Part shown: piece by piece, positions 26,923 through 35,720 of the stretch
Position numbering within the stretch: position 1 is the stretch's first letter
How the letters are laid out: each line of letters starts with the position of its first letter
Assembly (NCBI GenBank): GCA_044225795.1
Contig: JBGAIF010000006.1
Coordinates: 62,001 to 126,000, forward strand
DNA: 64,000 nt
Reading direction: 5' to 3'
From: Nemorincola sp044225795
GTDB taxonomy: Bacteria > Bacteroidota > Bacteroidia > Chitinophagales > Chitinophagaceae
Translations under genes and position numbers: made by a program
Notes under the pieces: model-generated
Database searches by the model: none
The model's input: only the letters and a program-made list of their open reading frames with translations
What the model was told of the DNA's origin: nothing

Positions 26923-29216
26923 TGGAATTTAAAAAATTCTTGCATATTCTCAGGAGGCACAAGTTTGGTCTGATCATCATTCCGCTTGTGGTGATGGGCA
27001 TTACCTTTTTCCTGGTCAGAAAGCAGCCGAGTACCTATTTATCCAAGACGCGCCTGTCTGCGGGGCTTACCGATGGCTCGCAGCAGATGCTCGTGAGCAA
27101 AGACCTTCTTGCTGATTCCAAAGTGAACCAGACCTTCAGTAATATGCTGCAGACCATGCAGCTAAAAACTGTTTATGACCAGGTCTCCTACCAACTGATA
27201 TTACATGATCTCACCTCTAATGAGGAGCCATTCAAGAGGCCAAGTAAGCTGATACAGGACCTTAATACGGATGCCCGTAAACACGCTATTGATGTTTTTA
27301 CGAAGTCTTATGAAAACAGAACCGGGCTCTCTTTATATGATCCTGATCAGAAGGGATTGTACGAGGTGATCAAGTCGATGGGGTATAACTATGAAGCACT
27401 CCGCGATAAGATGAAGATGTACCGTATAGAGAACAGTGACTTCATTGATATCGAATTTGAATCGGAGAGTCCGTTGTTGTCTGCCTTTGTTGTTAATACT
27501 TTGGCCAAGGAGTTCATCGCGTACCATACTATGCTCACGGAGCAGGTTGGTAAGCGCTCCGTTGATTTCCTGAATAATATGGTGCAGCGTAAGAAGGATA
27601 CGCTGGATCATAAGATGGACGAACTCAAGCGTTACAAGATCAATGAGCATGTGCTTAACTTAAGCGACCAGGCTAAGAGTCTGTTCAGCCAGTTATCTGA
27701 TTTTGAGACCAAGCTGGAAATGGCGGAAAAAGAAGTAGCGGCAGATTCCGGTGCTATAAAGGATATTGATTCGAAGCTGGACCCGAACGATAAGAAGCTT
27801 ACAGAAGCCATCAATAAGGAGATAGTAGCCACCCAGGAAAAGCTCAGTGAGCTGAACTCCAAGTGGATCAAGGCCAATTTTGATAAATATATCAAGGCCG
27901 AGATAGACGCGATGAAGAACCTGCTCGATCAGCGCATCAAAGAATCTGCTGACCGACTGATACAGGCTCCCAATTCTGAAAAGGAGGCCATGATCGCACA
28001 GCGTCTCAAATTGCAGTTTGAGATGGACCTGGCACGTAACAGTATCGGTTCTCTCAGGTATGCCATCGGTGACCTTAATTCCAAGCTGGACCAACTGGTG
28101 CCGCGAGAGGCGGCCATTCAGGCCTATGAGGGAGACATATCTGTTGCCAGCCAGGAATACCTGGAGATACTCAAGAAGTATAACCAGGCCAACATGGATT
28201 TCAACGCGGCCTCTCATGTGAAACAAATAGAGCCGGCCATACCCGGCGCCAAGCTACCCTCTAAGAAGATGATAGTAGTGGTGCTCAGCGGCCTTGTTAC
28301 ATTTGTATTCTACCTGCTGATCCTGTTTGTCATTTTCTATCTTGATGATTCCGTTAAAGTGGCAGATGACCTTGCGCACAAAACGGACATGCGGGTGCTT
28401 GGTTTCCTTCCGCTTATCAAGAGCTCTTTCCTGGATATACAGAAACTCTGGCATATTGAGCAGAACAATCCCGTGAATGAAGAGATCACCAAGCTGGTTC
28501 GAGCTGCTCGGCAGGATCTGCAGAAACTCAAAGGGAATAAGAAAGCGATCACGGCCAACCTGGAGTTCAAGAACCTGTTAAGGTCAACCCGTTTCGAGAT
28601 CAATATGGCGATGATGGGTGCAAGGCACCTGGTGATCACCAGTACTACCCAGGCAGAAGGTAAGACATTATTCTCCCTGAGTCTCGTGAGTGCTTACCAG
28701 ATGACCAATAAGCGTGTGCTGCTGATAGATGGTAATTTCCTGAGCCCGGATATCACTGAGATCATACAGCCTAAATATTATATTGAGGACTACCTGAGAG
28801 GGCGTGTGCCGCTGGATAAGCTCACAGAAGATGGCAATATCAGCGTACTTGGCAACCATGGTTATGATGTTTCCCTTTTTGAGATAAACAGTGAAAGCCA
28901 GATAGAGCAGAAACTGCTGGAACTGAAGGATGTGTTTGATATTGTCATTATAGAGGCAGCTGCGTTGAATACCATGAACCAATCGAAGGAATGGATATCG
29001 GTGGCAGACAGAGTGCTGAGCGTTTTTGAAGCTAATACGAGCATATCTCATGATATGGAGAACCAGATAGACTACCTGAAGTCGTTGGAAGGTAAATTCA
29101 TTGGTTTTGTACTGAACAAGGTTACAGATAACGACAAGGACGCTAACTATAACCGCAGAAAGGCGAACGGAAAGAGTAAGTCTTCAAAATTGCTTTTCTT
29201 CAGAAGAGAACAGTAA
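26922..29216 (+). CDS. Wzz/Wzc-like chain-length regulator with degenerate kinase domain
   Basis: Inner-membrane polysaccharide co-polymerase of 764 residues. First transmembrane helix at about 15-31, a Wzz domain, long periplasmic coiled coils, a second helix (IVVVLSGLVTFVFYLLILFV, near 450), then a cytoplasmic BY-kinase-like domain. The kinase motifs are altered: Walker A reads STTQAEGKTLFS (the GKT is kept), Walker A' is VLLIDGNF where VLLIDAD is usual, and Walker B is FDIVIIEAAA where an aspartate followed by TPP is normal. There is no tyrosine cluster at the C-terminus, only a basic tail (RRKANGKSKSSKLLFFRR). It may bind ATP without signalling by tyrosine phosphorylation; that is inference. 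The gene is coupled on both sides (one-base overlap, one-base gap). Confidence 0.87.
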   Translation: MEFKKFLHILRRHKFGLIIIPLVVMGITFFLVRKQPSTYLSKTRLSAGLTDGSQQMLVSKDLLADSKVNQTFSNMLQTMQLKTVYDQVSYQLILHDLTSNEEPFKRPSKLIQDLNTDARKHAIDVFTKSYENRTGLSLYDPDQKGLYEVIKSMGYNYEALRDKMKMYRIENSDFIDIEFESESPLLSAFVVNTLAKEFIAYHTMLTEQVGKRSVDFLNNMVQRKKDTLDHKMDELKRYKINEHVLNLSDQAKSLFSQLSDFETKLEMAEKEVAADSGAIKDIDSKLDPNDKKLTEAINKEIVATQEKLSELNSKWIKANFDKYIKAEIDAMKNLLDQRIKESADRLIQAPNSEKEAMIAQRLKLQFEMDLARNSIGSLRYAIGDLNSKLDQLVPREAAIQAYEGDISVASQEYLEILKKYNQANMDFNAASHVKQIEPAIPGAKLPSKKMIVVVLSGLVTFVFYLLILFVIFYLDDSVKVADDLAHKTDMRVLGFLPLIKSSFLDIQKLWHIEQNNPVNEEITKLVRAARQDLQKLKGNKKAITANLEFKNLLRSTRFEINMAMMGARHLVITSTTQAEGKTLFSLSLVSAYQMTNKRVLLIDGNFLSPDITEIIQPKYYIEDYLRGRVPLDKLTEDGNISVLGNHGYDVSLFEINSESQIEQKLLELKDVFDIVIIEAAALNTMNQSKEWISVADRVLSVFEANTSISHDMENQIDYLKSLEGKFIGFVLNKVTDNDKDANYNRRKANGKSKSSKLLFFRREQ

Positions 29217-29217
29217 T

Positions 29218-30414
29218 ATGGTAGCAACAATACTCAACTACTGCTGGATAACACTCCAGGTATTGATAGGGTATAACCTGGTGCTGCCTGTAGTTCTGTA
29301 TCTTCTCTACCTCTTAAAAGGCCATAAGCATCCAGGAAGAAGACCTGTTGAACAGCGTGACTATGCCATCATTGTCACAGCATACGAGCAGACAGAGTCG
29401 TTGCCCGCGGTTGTTGATTCCATACTGAAACTGAACTATACCAACTACCTCATTTATATTGTTGCGGATAAGTGCGATGTGTCCGGCTTGAAATTCAATG
29501 ATGAGCGTGTTGTAATACTTCGCCCCCCGGAAACATTGGCCAGTAATACAAGGTCTCATTTTTATGCCATACGCAATTTCAGGAGGGCACACGAATTGCT
29601 TATCATCATTGATTCGGATAACCTGGTAGAACCGGAATGCCTGAATGAGCTGAACACCTGTTTTGATGAAGGGTATGCCGCAGTGCAGGGGCTGAGAAGT
29701 GCCAAGAACCTGGATACTACCTATGCCTGCCTGGACGCATCGCGGGATATCTACTACCATTTCTATGACGGAGAGGTGCTTTTCCGCGTTGGCTCGTCTG
29801 CAACATTGGCGGGGTCGGGGATGGCGTTCAGGGTGAGCCTGTACAGGGAATGCCTTGAGCACCTGGATATTACCGGTGCCGGGTTTGATAAGGTCTTACA
29901 AAAGGAGATCGTTTCGCGTGGATATCGCATTGCCTTCAATGAAAAGGCCATTGTCTATGATGAGAAAACATCGAGGTCGGACCAATTAGTGAAGCAAAGA
30001 GCGCGGTGGATCAATACCTGGTTCAGGTATTTTGCGTTTGGTTTCTCCCTGGCGGGTAAGGGAATAGTGCGGTTCAATTTTAACCAATTCCTGTTTGGTG
30101 TCATATTGTTGCGGCCGCCATTATTTATTTTCCTGATACTCTCTGTGTTTTTTATGACGGCAAACCTGTTCATCAGCATGACCGGTTTTCTCATTTGGGC
30201 TGCAGGTTTTGCACTTTTTATTCTGGGGTTCATAATTGCTCTTATTCATGGTAAGGCAGATAAGCGAATAGTGCACTCCCTGACCGGCATACCTAAGTTT
30301 GTTTTTTTTCAGGTGTTATCTTTGATGCGCAGCCGGAATGCCAATAAGATATCGGTAGCTACGCATCATTACAATCGTAAACAGATAAACGATATGGACG
30401 ATGAAAATAGGTAA
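29218..30414 (+). CDS. processive-type GT2 glycosyltransferase, membrane
   Basis: Family 2 glycosyltransferase of 398 residues. One helix at the N-terminus, then the catalytic domain (YAIIVTAYEQTESLPAVVDS), the DxD motif in IIIDSDNLVEP, TLAGSGMAFR, and QxxRW in LVKQRARWINTWF, which together mark cellulose/hyaluronan-synthase-like processive enzymes. Three helices follow (about 295-355). The donor sugar cannot be told. The gene overlaps the next small one by 14 bases. Confidence 0.88.
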   Translation: MVATILNYCWITLQVLIGYNLVLPVVLYLLYLLKGHKHPGRRPVEQRDYAIIVTAYEQTESLPAVVDSILKLNYTNYLIYIVADKCDVSGLKFNDERVVILRPPETLASNTRSHFYAIRNFRRAHELLIIIDSDNLVEPECLNELNTCFDEGYAAVQGLRSAKNLDTTYACLDASRDIYYHFYDGEVLFRVGSSATLAGSGMAFRVSLYRECLEHLDITGAGFDKVLQKEIVSRGYRIAFNEKAIVYDEKTSRSDQLVKQRARWINTWFRYFAFGFSLAGKGIVRFNFNQFLFGVILLRPPLFIFLILSVFFMTANLFISMTGFLIWAAGFALFILGFIIALIHGKADKRIVHSLTGIPKFVFFQVLSLMRSRNANKISVATHHYNRKQINDMDDENR

Positions 30415-30547
30415 GGAGGAAAGTATCGTAAAAACTATTGCTCAAGAAAAGAAGCAGCAGCGGCTGGACAAGATCACCGAGAAGGTGGCGGTTGTATTTG
30501 TATTTGTAGCAGTGTTTTATTTTTTCATTAAGCTTATGTTCCTTTAG
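30401..30547 (+). CDS. 48-residue single-pass membrane peptide in the EPS operon
   Basis: Small open frame: ATG at 30401, TAG at 30545-30547. The product has a charged N-terminal half (MKIGKEESIVKTIAQEKKQQ then RLDKITEKV) and one strongly hydrophobic segment (AVVFVFVAVFYFFIKLMFL) to the end. It begins inside the end of the GT2 gene (14-base overlap in another frame), and its stop shares one base with the GTG of the polymerase gene (TAGTG), so it fills exactly the space between the two and is probably translated by coupling. I know no family for it; an accessory subunit of the synthase or polymerase is a guess. Confidence 0.7.
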   Translation: MKIGKEESIVKTIAQEKKQQRLDKITEKVAVVFVFVAVFYFFIKLMFL

Positions 30548-32064
30548 TGGACAAGAATATTGTCATACCGGTTGTACCTGTGTCTGCGGATAGCTCCGGC
30601 CGATTGAAAAAGGCTTTGAGACGGGTGTTCATGTTACAGAAGCTCAACAATCCGCTTGGATATCTGCTCATATTCCTTGTGTCTGCCGGCCTCGCCACCG
30701 GTATCGGGTTATTTGGCATGAAGTTTGGCATCATTGCCCTTGTGGGTCTTTTTGCGATACCTGCCCTGTATGCGCTTATTGTTTATCCTACGGTAGGCAT
30801 GGCGTTCTTCCTAATCATGGCTTACTTTCTATTGTATATACTCAAGCTAGGTGTTGATTTTCCTTTAGGCACTGTGATGGATGGCATGGAGGGATTGTTC
30901 GTTCTGGGGTTGTTCATACAGCAGAAAAAGGCCAGAAGGAAAGACTGGTCTGTATTTAAGGGGCCTATCAGTACCATGATCGTCATCTGGATAGTATATA
31001 ACCTCCTGGAGGCGGCAAATCCCTGGGCTGAGTCGAGAATGGCATGGCTATATACAGTGCGCAGCGTGGCTGTAATAATGATCATGCATTTTGTGTTCTC
31101 TTACAATATCCGCACGATACAATATGTGAGATTCATATTGAAACTGTGGCTTGCCTTGGCTCTGGTTGCTGCTCTGTATGCCTACAAGCAGCAGTATGTC
31201 GGTTTTACCACATTTGAAGATGCCTATCTGCATTCCAGTCCGGAGATAGCCAGTCTGCTTTTCATTGGTGGTGTATGGCGAAAGTTTTCTATTTTCTCAG
31301 ACCCGGTGGTGTTCTCCTACACTATGGTGGTTAGTTCTTTGCTATGTATCGGTATCCTTTCGGGGCCGGTGTCCACAAGGAATAAATGGCTGCTTCGAGG
31401 GCTTTTGTTCATGTATATCAGCAGTATGCTTTTTTCGGGTACCAGGGGCGCGTATGTATTATTGCCTGTTGGCCTTGTTTTGTACGGCATCATGAAGTTC
31501 AGTAAAAAGATACTGTTCATCGGCATCATGAGCGCTGCGGCTTTTGTGACACTTATCTTCATTCCCACCTCCAATAATACGCTTTACCGTTTCCAGACAG
31601 CGTTCAAGCCATCGGACGATGCCTCTTATAATCTCAGAAAGAATAACCAGAAGAAGATACAGCCCTATATACAAACGCACCCGATGGGGGGCGGTTTAGG
31701 CGCTACCGGTGTATGGGGGCTACGGTTCTCACCTAACTCATTCCTGGCACATTTTCCGCCGGATAGCGGGTATGTACGCGTTGTTGTGGAGATGGGCTGG
31801 ATAGGTTTGTTGTTGTTATGCTCTTTGATCTTTGTGGTGCTGAAGACAGGCATTCAGAACTATTATAAGATCAAAGACCCTGAGCTGAAGTCGTATGCGC
31901 TGGCGATGGTGCTGATCGTATTCGCATTTCACATCGGCAACTATCCGCAGGAAGCATTGGTACAATTCCCGTCAAACGTAAATTTTTACCTTGTTACCGC
32001 GCTCATCGGCATATTGCCACGCCTGGACAAACAGAAAACAGAGCAACTGAATGGCATCAAATGA
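30547..32064 (+). CDS. O-antigen ligase / Wzy-like polymerase family protein
   Basis: Membrane protein of 505 residues with about ten to twelve hydrophobic segments and a large periplasmic loop near residues 345-405. The loop and flanks (FSGTRGAYVLLPVGLVLYG, then THPMGGGLGATGVWG and PDSGYVRVVVEMGWIGLLL) are the pattern of the Wzy_C/O-antigen ligase domain, which polymerises or ligates lipid-linked repeat units. The start is GTG at 30547; an alternative is the ATG 28 codons on (MLQKLNNPLG). The end overlaps the next gene by 14 bases. Polymerase, not ligase, is favoured by the EPS setting. Confidence 0.88.
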   Translation: MDKNIVIPVVPVSADSSGRLKKALRRVFMLQKLNNPLGYLLIFLVSAGLATGIGLFGMKFGIIALVGLFAIPALYALIVYPTVGMAFFLIMAYFLLYILKLGVDFPLGTVMDGMEGLFVLGLFIQQKKARRKDWSVFKGPISTMIVIWIVYNLLEAANPWAESRMAWLYTVRSVAVIMIMHFVFSYNIRTIQYVRFILKLWLALALVAALYAYKQQYVGFTTFEDAYLHSSPEIASLLFIGGVWRKFSIFSDPVVFSYTMVVSSLLCIGILSGPVSTRNKWLLRGLLFMYISSMLFSGTRGAYVLLPVGLVLYGIMKFSKKILFIGIMSAAAFVTLIFIPTSNNTLYRFQTAFKPSDDASYNLRKNNQKKIQPYIQTHPMGGGLGATGVWGLRFSPNSFLAHFPPDSGYVRVVVEMGWIGLLLLCSLIFVVLKTGIQNYYKIKDPELKSYALAMVLIVFAFHIGNYPQEALVQFPSNVNFYLVTALIGILPRLDKQKTEQLNGIK

Positions 32065-33262
32065 CCTGATAACCGGACGTGACATCATTGTGGTGGGACA
32101 GCAGCCATGGGATGAGGAGATAGGCAGCAACTGCCGCAACATTGCCATAGAGTTTGCCAAACACAATCGGGTATTGTACGTAAATCTGCCGCTGGAACGA
32201 TTTACCATGATCAGGGATAGAAAAGAGCCACGCGTGCAACGCCGCCTTGATGTGATCAATGGTAAGCAGGACGGATTGATACAGATACAAAGCAACCTGT
32301 GGAACCTATACCCGGATTGCATCACGGAATCTATCAACAAAATAGGAAGCCGGGCAATATTTGGTTTACTGAATAAGATAAACAGTAAACGTTTTGCACA
32401 ATCAATAAAGAATGCGGTCAGCAAGCTTGGTTTCAAAGATTTCATCTTGTTTGATGACAACGAGATGTTCCGGACGTTTCACCTGAAAGAGTTGCTGTCG
32501 CCTGCGATAACTGTATATTACTCCAGGGATTACATGATAGCCGTGGGTTACTGGAAACACCATGGTACAAAGCTGGAGCCACAACTGATCGCCAAGAGCG
32601 ATGTTTGTGTAGCCAACTCGCCCTACCTGGCGAGTTATTGCCGGCAATACAATCCAAGGTCTTATTATGTAGGGCAGGGTTGCGAACTATCAATATTTAC
32701 GGACCTGAAGGATAAAAATATTCCCGGCGATATTCGGGAGGTGCCAAGACCCGTGATCGGCTATGTAGGTGTGTTGCAAAGTATCAGACTGGATATGGGC
32801 CTGCTGGAGTATATAGCTGCGGAGCGGCCCGATTGGCAGCTCGTACTTGTTGGGCCTGAAGATGAAGATTTCAGGGTAAGCAGGTTGCATCATATGCCGA
32901 ACGTTCATTTTACCGGACCTAAGCCGCCCGAGGCATTGCCGGCATATATTAACGCATTTGACGTGTGCCTGAACCCGCAAATAGTGAACCAGGTGACTAT
33001 CGGGAACTATCCGCGAAAGATAGATGAATACCTGGCCATGGGCAAGCCTGTAGTAGCTACCAAAACAGAGGCGATGAGCATATTTGCCGCACACACCTAC
33101 CTTGGCGAGACGCCGGGTGACTATGTGCGGCTGATAGCAAAGGCGCTGCAAGAAGACAATACCGAACTACAGACAAAACGAAGAACATTTGCTTCGTCTC
33201 ATACCTGGGAGAACAGCGTGGCAGAAATATATAAAGCTATAAATGCACAGGTGCAGCGCTGA
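32051..33262 (+). CDS. glycosyltransferase, GT4-like (GT-B fold)
   Basis: Product of 403 residues. The N-terminal domain (DIIVVGQQPWDEEIGSNCRN) begins with a segment often seen in Bacteroidota EPS transferases that use a UDP-sugar; VIGYVGVLQSIRLDMGLLEY and PDWQLVLVGPEDEDFRVSRL are the C-terminal nucleotide-sugar domain, and IDEYLAMGKPVVATKTEAM is the donor-binding part, where the usual 'EA.A.G.PV' motif is relaxed. No transmembrane helix. It lies between the polymerase and the deacetylase. Confidence 0.85.
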   Translation: MASNDLITGRDIIVVGQQPWDEEIGSNCRNIAIEFAKHNRVLYVNLPLERFTMIRDRKEPRVQRRLDVINGKQDGLIQIQSNLWNLYPDCITESINKIGSRAIFGLLNKINSKRFAQSIKNAVSKLGFKDFILFDDNEMFRTFHLKELLSPAITVYYSRDYMIAVGYWKHHGTKLEPQLIAKSDVCVANSPYLASYCRQYNPRSYYVGQGCELSIFTDLKDKNIPGDIREVPRPVIGYVGVLQSIRLDMGLLEYIAAERPDWQLVLVGPEDEDFRVSRLHHMPNVHFTGPKPPEALPAYINAFDVCLNPQIVNQVTIGNYPRKIDEYLAMGKPVVATKTEAMSIFAAHTYLGETPGDYVRLIAKALQEDNTELQTKRRTFASSHTWENSVAEIYKAINAQVQR

Positions 33263-33291
33263 TGCTATACAGAAAGTCGTAAATTAGTACC

Positions 33292-34122
33292 ATGAAAGTA
33301 TCCGGAATACCCGTTCTGAATTATCACGCCATCGACGGAAATATGTCGGACAAACCGGACTCCCGGAATGTTTCTGTATCCCTGAAGCTGTTCAGGGAGC
33401 AAATGGCCTGGCTGGATAGCGAAGGTTATAAGTCTATCAGCGATAGCGATCTGCGTAAGGTAGTGCTGGAAAAGAAACCTGTGCCCGGCAAGCATGTGCT
33501 GATCACGTTCGATGATGGTTATTATTCGTTATACACACATGCCAGGGAGGTAATGGGCCAATACGGTTTCACCGGTACTTTGTTCCTTAGTACCGCGTAT
33601 ATTGGTAAACCCTACGGGCTCAGTGATTTCTATTTTGTAGGAGATGACCGCCAGCTTACCTGGGACGAAATAAGGGGACTGTCGGAAAGTGGCTGGTCTA
33701 TACAGTCGCATGGCAACAACCATGTAAAAATGAACAAACAGGACAAGGCTACCTTGAGACAGGAGGTGACGATCAGTAAGCAGGAAATAGAGCAAAACCT
33801 GGGGAAGCCGGTAGATTCATTTGCGTTTCCCTATGGATTGTATAACAAGATGGTGCTGGACACATTGACAGAGGCAGGGTATAAGATGGGCTTCTCGGTT
33901 CATTCCGGACTGTTGTATCCCGGCTCCCAAAAGCTGAGACTGCCGCGCATTGAGATCAATAATATGGACAGCATGGAAACATTCAGAACTAAGGTTTCTA
34001 CGGGCTATATCTCCGCGGAAAACGAAAAGAGATCAAAACTCAGGGATATGATCTATACCAACGCTTCTGTAAAAGACTTCATTGAGAAGTGGACACCCTT
34101 ATTCGGTTACGGTAATCACTAA
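33292..34122 (+). CDS. polysaccharide deacetylase (NodB homology)
   Basis: Carbohydrate esterase family 4 enzyme that removes N- or O-acetyl groups. Motif 1 VLITFDDGYYS supplies the catalytic base and a metal aspartate; motif 2 SHGNNHVKM gives the two metal histidines (H-x3-H); motif 3 FAFPYGLYNKMVLDTL is the usual R/PYG region. The length is 276. There is no signal peptide, so it would act in the cytoplasm on a precursor or lipid-linked unit; a non-classical location cannot be excluded. Its stop overlaps the stop of the convergent GT2 gene by two bases, leaving no room for a terminator. Confidence 0.9.
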   Translation: MKVSGIPVLNYHAIDGNMSDKPDSRNVSVSLKLFREQMAWLDSEGYKSISDSDLRKVVLEKKPVPGKHVLITFDDGYYSLYTHAREVMGQYGFTGTLFLSTAYIGKPYGLSDFYFVGDDRQLTWDEIRGLSESGWSIQSHGNNHVKMNKQDKATLRQEVTISKQEIEQNLGKPVDSFAFPYGLYNKMVLDTLTEAGYKMGFSVHSGLLYPGSQKLRLPRIEINNMDSMETFRTKVSTGYISAENEKRSKLRDMIYTNASVKDFIEKWTPLFGYGNH

Positions 34123-34901
34123 TACTTTTTCAGCTTCCTGAAGTAATTGTAATTGAATTTCATGTGACGGAACAGATGCCGTGCCATGGAGACGAAGGGA
34201 TTGCTGCTTTCCCTCCAGAAGTTTCGTTTGAATGTACTTGGTTCTGTACTTGAGTTGACCTGGTCGAGCAGACCCTGAAAGTCATCATAATACATGGCCT
34301 TCCCCTTATTTTTCAACACAGACATCATCATCCCGTATTCAGATACCTCAACATTCACACCTTCCTGGTATTTGCCGAATTTCTGCGGGAATGTAGTGCG
34401 GCGCAGGTGAGGGTGGTCGCTATAGAAATAGAATTTTTTATAGCCGGGATACCATATCCTGAACCTCATTTCAGAGAAACCATCTTTTACCGGTGTGAGG
34501 TAAGGATACTTAAAGTATGCATAGAAACGCACCATATCAAGATCGGGGCGGTCTTCCATGAATTGTAGTGCCTGTTGCAGCTTTTCCGGAAATACAGGCC
34601 GGGGTACAAAATCTTCCTGTATATAAAGTGTATAAGGAGTGTTTACTGCATCTTGTCCTTTGTTGATGTTATTTCCCAGCCCCCGGTTCTTAGGGGTGGT
34701 TATGAGGCGAAAAGCATAATCGGTGTGCAGCGCTTTGATCTTTTCCAGGTGCTCAGGTTTACTGCCATCGTCGGAAACAACAATGTCTTCAAACCTGCAG
34801 TTCAGTTTTTCAAAAGAATCCAGCAGCCGCTGCAGTGAGCTGCTGCGATTATAATGGGTGATCAGTAAAGTGATTCCTTTGAAATAGTAGTTGCCTGCCA
34901 T
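34119..34901 (-). CDS. GT2 glycosyltransferase, tandem paralogue 1
   Basis: Family 2 enzyme of 260 residues, one of three tandem paralogues (this, 34908-35693, 35721-36545). Shared motifs: GITLLITHYNRSSSLQRLL, DIVVSDDGSKPEHL, NINKGQDAVNTPYTLYIQED, where QED takes the place of the usual DxD, then PHLRRTTFPQKFGKYQEG and STEPSTFKRNFWRESSNPF. No transmembrane helix; the basic C-terminus (FRHMKFNYNYFRKLKK) may touch the membrane. The substrate is unknown. Six bases separate it from the next paralogue upstream. Confidence 0.86.
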   Translation of the reverse strand: MAGNYYFKGITLLITHYNRSSSLQRLLDSFEKLNCRFEDIVVSDDGSKPEHLEKIKALHTDYAFRLITTPKNRGLGNNINKGQDAVNTPYTLYIQEDFVPRPVFPEKLQQALQFMEDRPDLDMVRFYAYFKYPYLTPVKDGFSEMRFRIWYPGYKKFYFYSDHPHLRRTTFPQKFGKYQEGVNVEVSEYGMMMSVLKNKGKAMYYDDFQGLLDQVNSSTEPSTFKRNFWRESSNPFVSMARHLFRHMKFNYNYFRKLKKY

Positions 34902-34907
34902 AGTTTG

Positions 34908-35693
34908 TTAGGTGCGTAAAGTTTTTACCTGCCACATACATTTAAGCCATTTGTACCGAAGATACAGGAAACGTAGAAAAAGAAAAAGCGGGTTTTGGCT
35001 CTGTCTCCAGTTGGCACGACCCTGTGTGCTTGGTTCGTCCGGCGGGTTTTCGTGGGTCAGTAACGTATCGAACTTCTCAAAAAAGAGTCCCCTTCCTTTC
35101 TTCTGTATGAAGGATACAGACATTTTGTATTCGCAAAAATCTCCGGGAACAACTTCGTCATACCTGCCGAATTTTTCGAGAAAATTCTTTCTCCTGAGAT
35201 GCGGCGTATCGCTGTACATGAAGAATTTGAGGTGGCTCATGTTCGTAGTACTATAGACCATTTCACTAAAACCTTTGCCATAGGGCTTCAGAGTAGGGTA
35301 GCGATAGTGTGCCCAGAAGCGCACCATATCCAGACCTTTGTCCTCATTCATATATTGCAATGCATCTCTGAGGCTAACCGGGAATGCCTCGAATGGAATA
35401 AAATCTTCCTGCACATATACCACATAAGGGGTGTTTACGGCATCCTGCCCTTTGTTGATATTGTTGGCAATGCTCATATTCTTTGGTGAAGTGAGCAAAC
35501 GAAAATTGAACTCTTTTTGCAGCTCCCTTACTTTGTCAAGATGCTCCGGTTTGCTGCCGTCATCAGAAACGATAATGTCATCAAAATGACAATTCAGTTC
35601 TCTGAATTTGGAGAGCAATCGTTTTAGCGAACTGCTGCGGTTGTATATAGTGATGAGGAGGGTGACGCCGGGAAAAGAAAACGGTTCAGCCAT
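34908..35693 (-). CDS. GT2 glycosyltransferase, tandem paralogue 2
   Basis: Second of the three tandem GT2 copies, 261 residues. It differs from paralogue 1 in the middle region (RFWAHYRYPTLKPYGKGFSE) and in the acceptor-side segment (RGLFFEKFDTLLTHENPPDE), yet keeps VSDDGSKPEHLDKV, NNINKGQDAVNTPYVVYVQE and PHLRRKNFLEKFGRYDE. The C-terminus is again basic and aromatic (LRYKWLKCMWQVKTLRT). The divergence in the acceptor region suggests each paralogue adds a different residue; this is inference. Confidence 0.86.
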   Translation of the reverse strand: MAEPFSFPGVTLLITIYNRSSSLKRLLSKFRELNCHFDDIIVSDDGSKPEHLDKVRELQKEFNFRLLTSPKNMSIANNINKGQDAVNTPYVVYVQEDFIPFEAFPVSLRDALQYMNEDKGLDMVRFWAHYRYPTLKPYGKGFSEMVYSTTNMSHLKFFMYSDTPHLRRKNFLEKFGRYDEVVPGDFCEYKMSVSFIQKKGRGLFFEKFDTLLTHENPPDEPSTQGRANWRQSQNPLFLFLRFLYLRYKWLKCMWQVKTLRT

Positions 35694-35720
35694 AAATGAT
35701 GCTCGTTAGTTTCAAAATAC

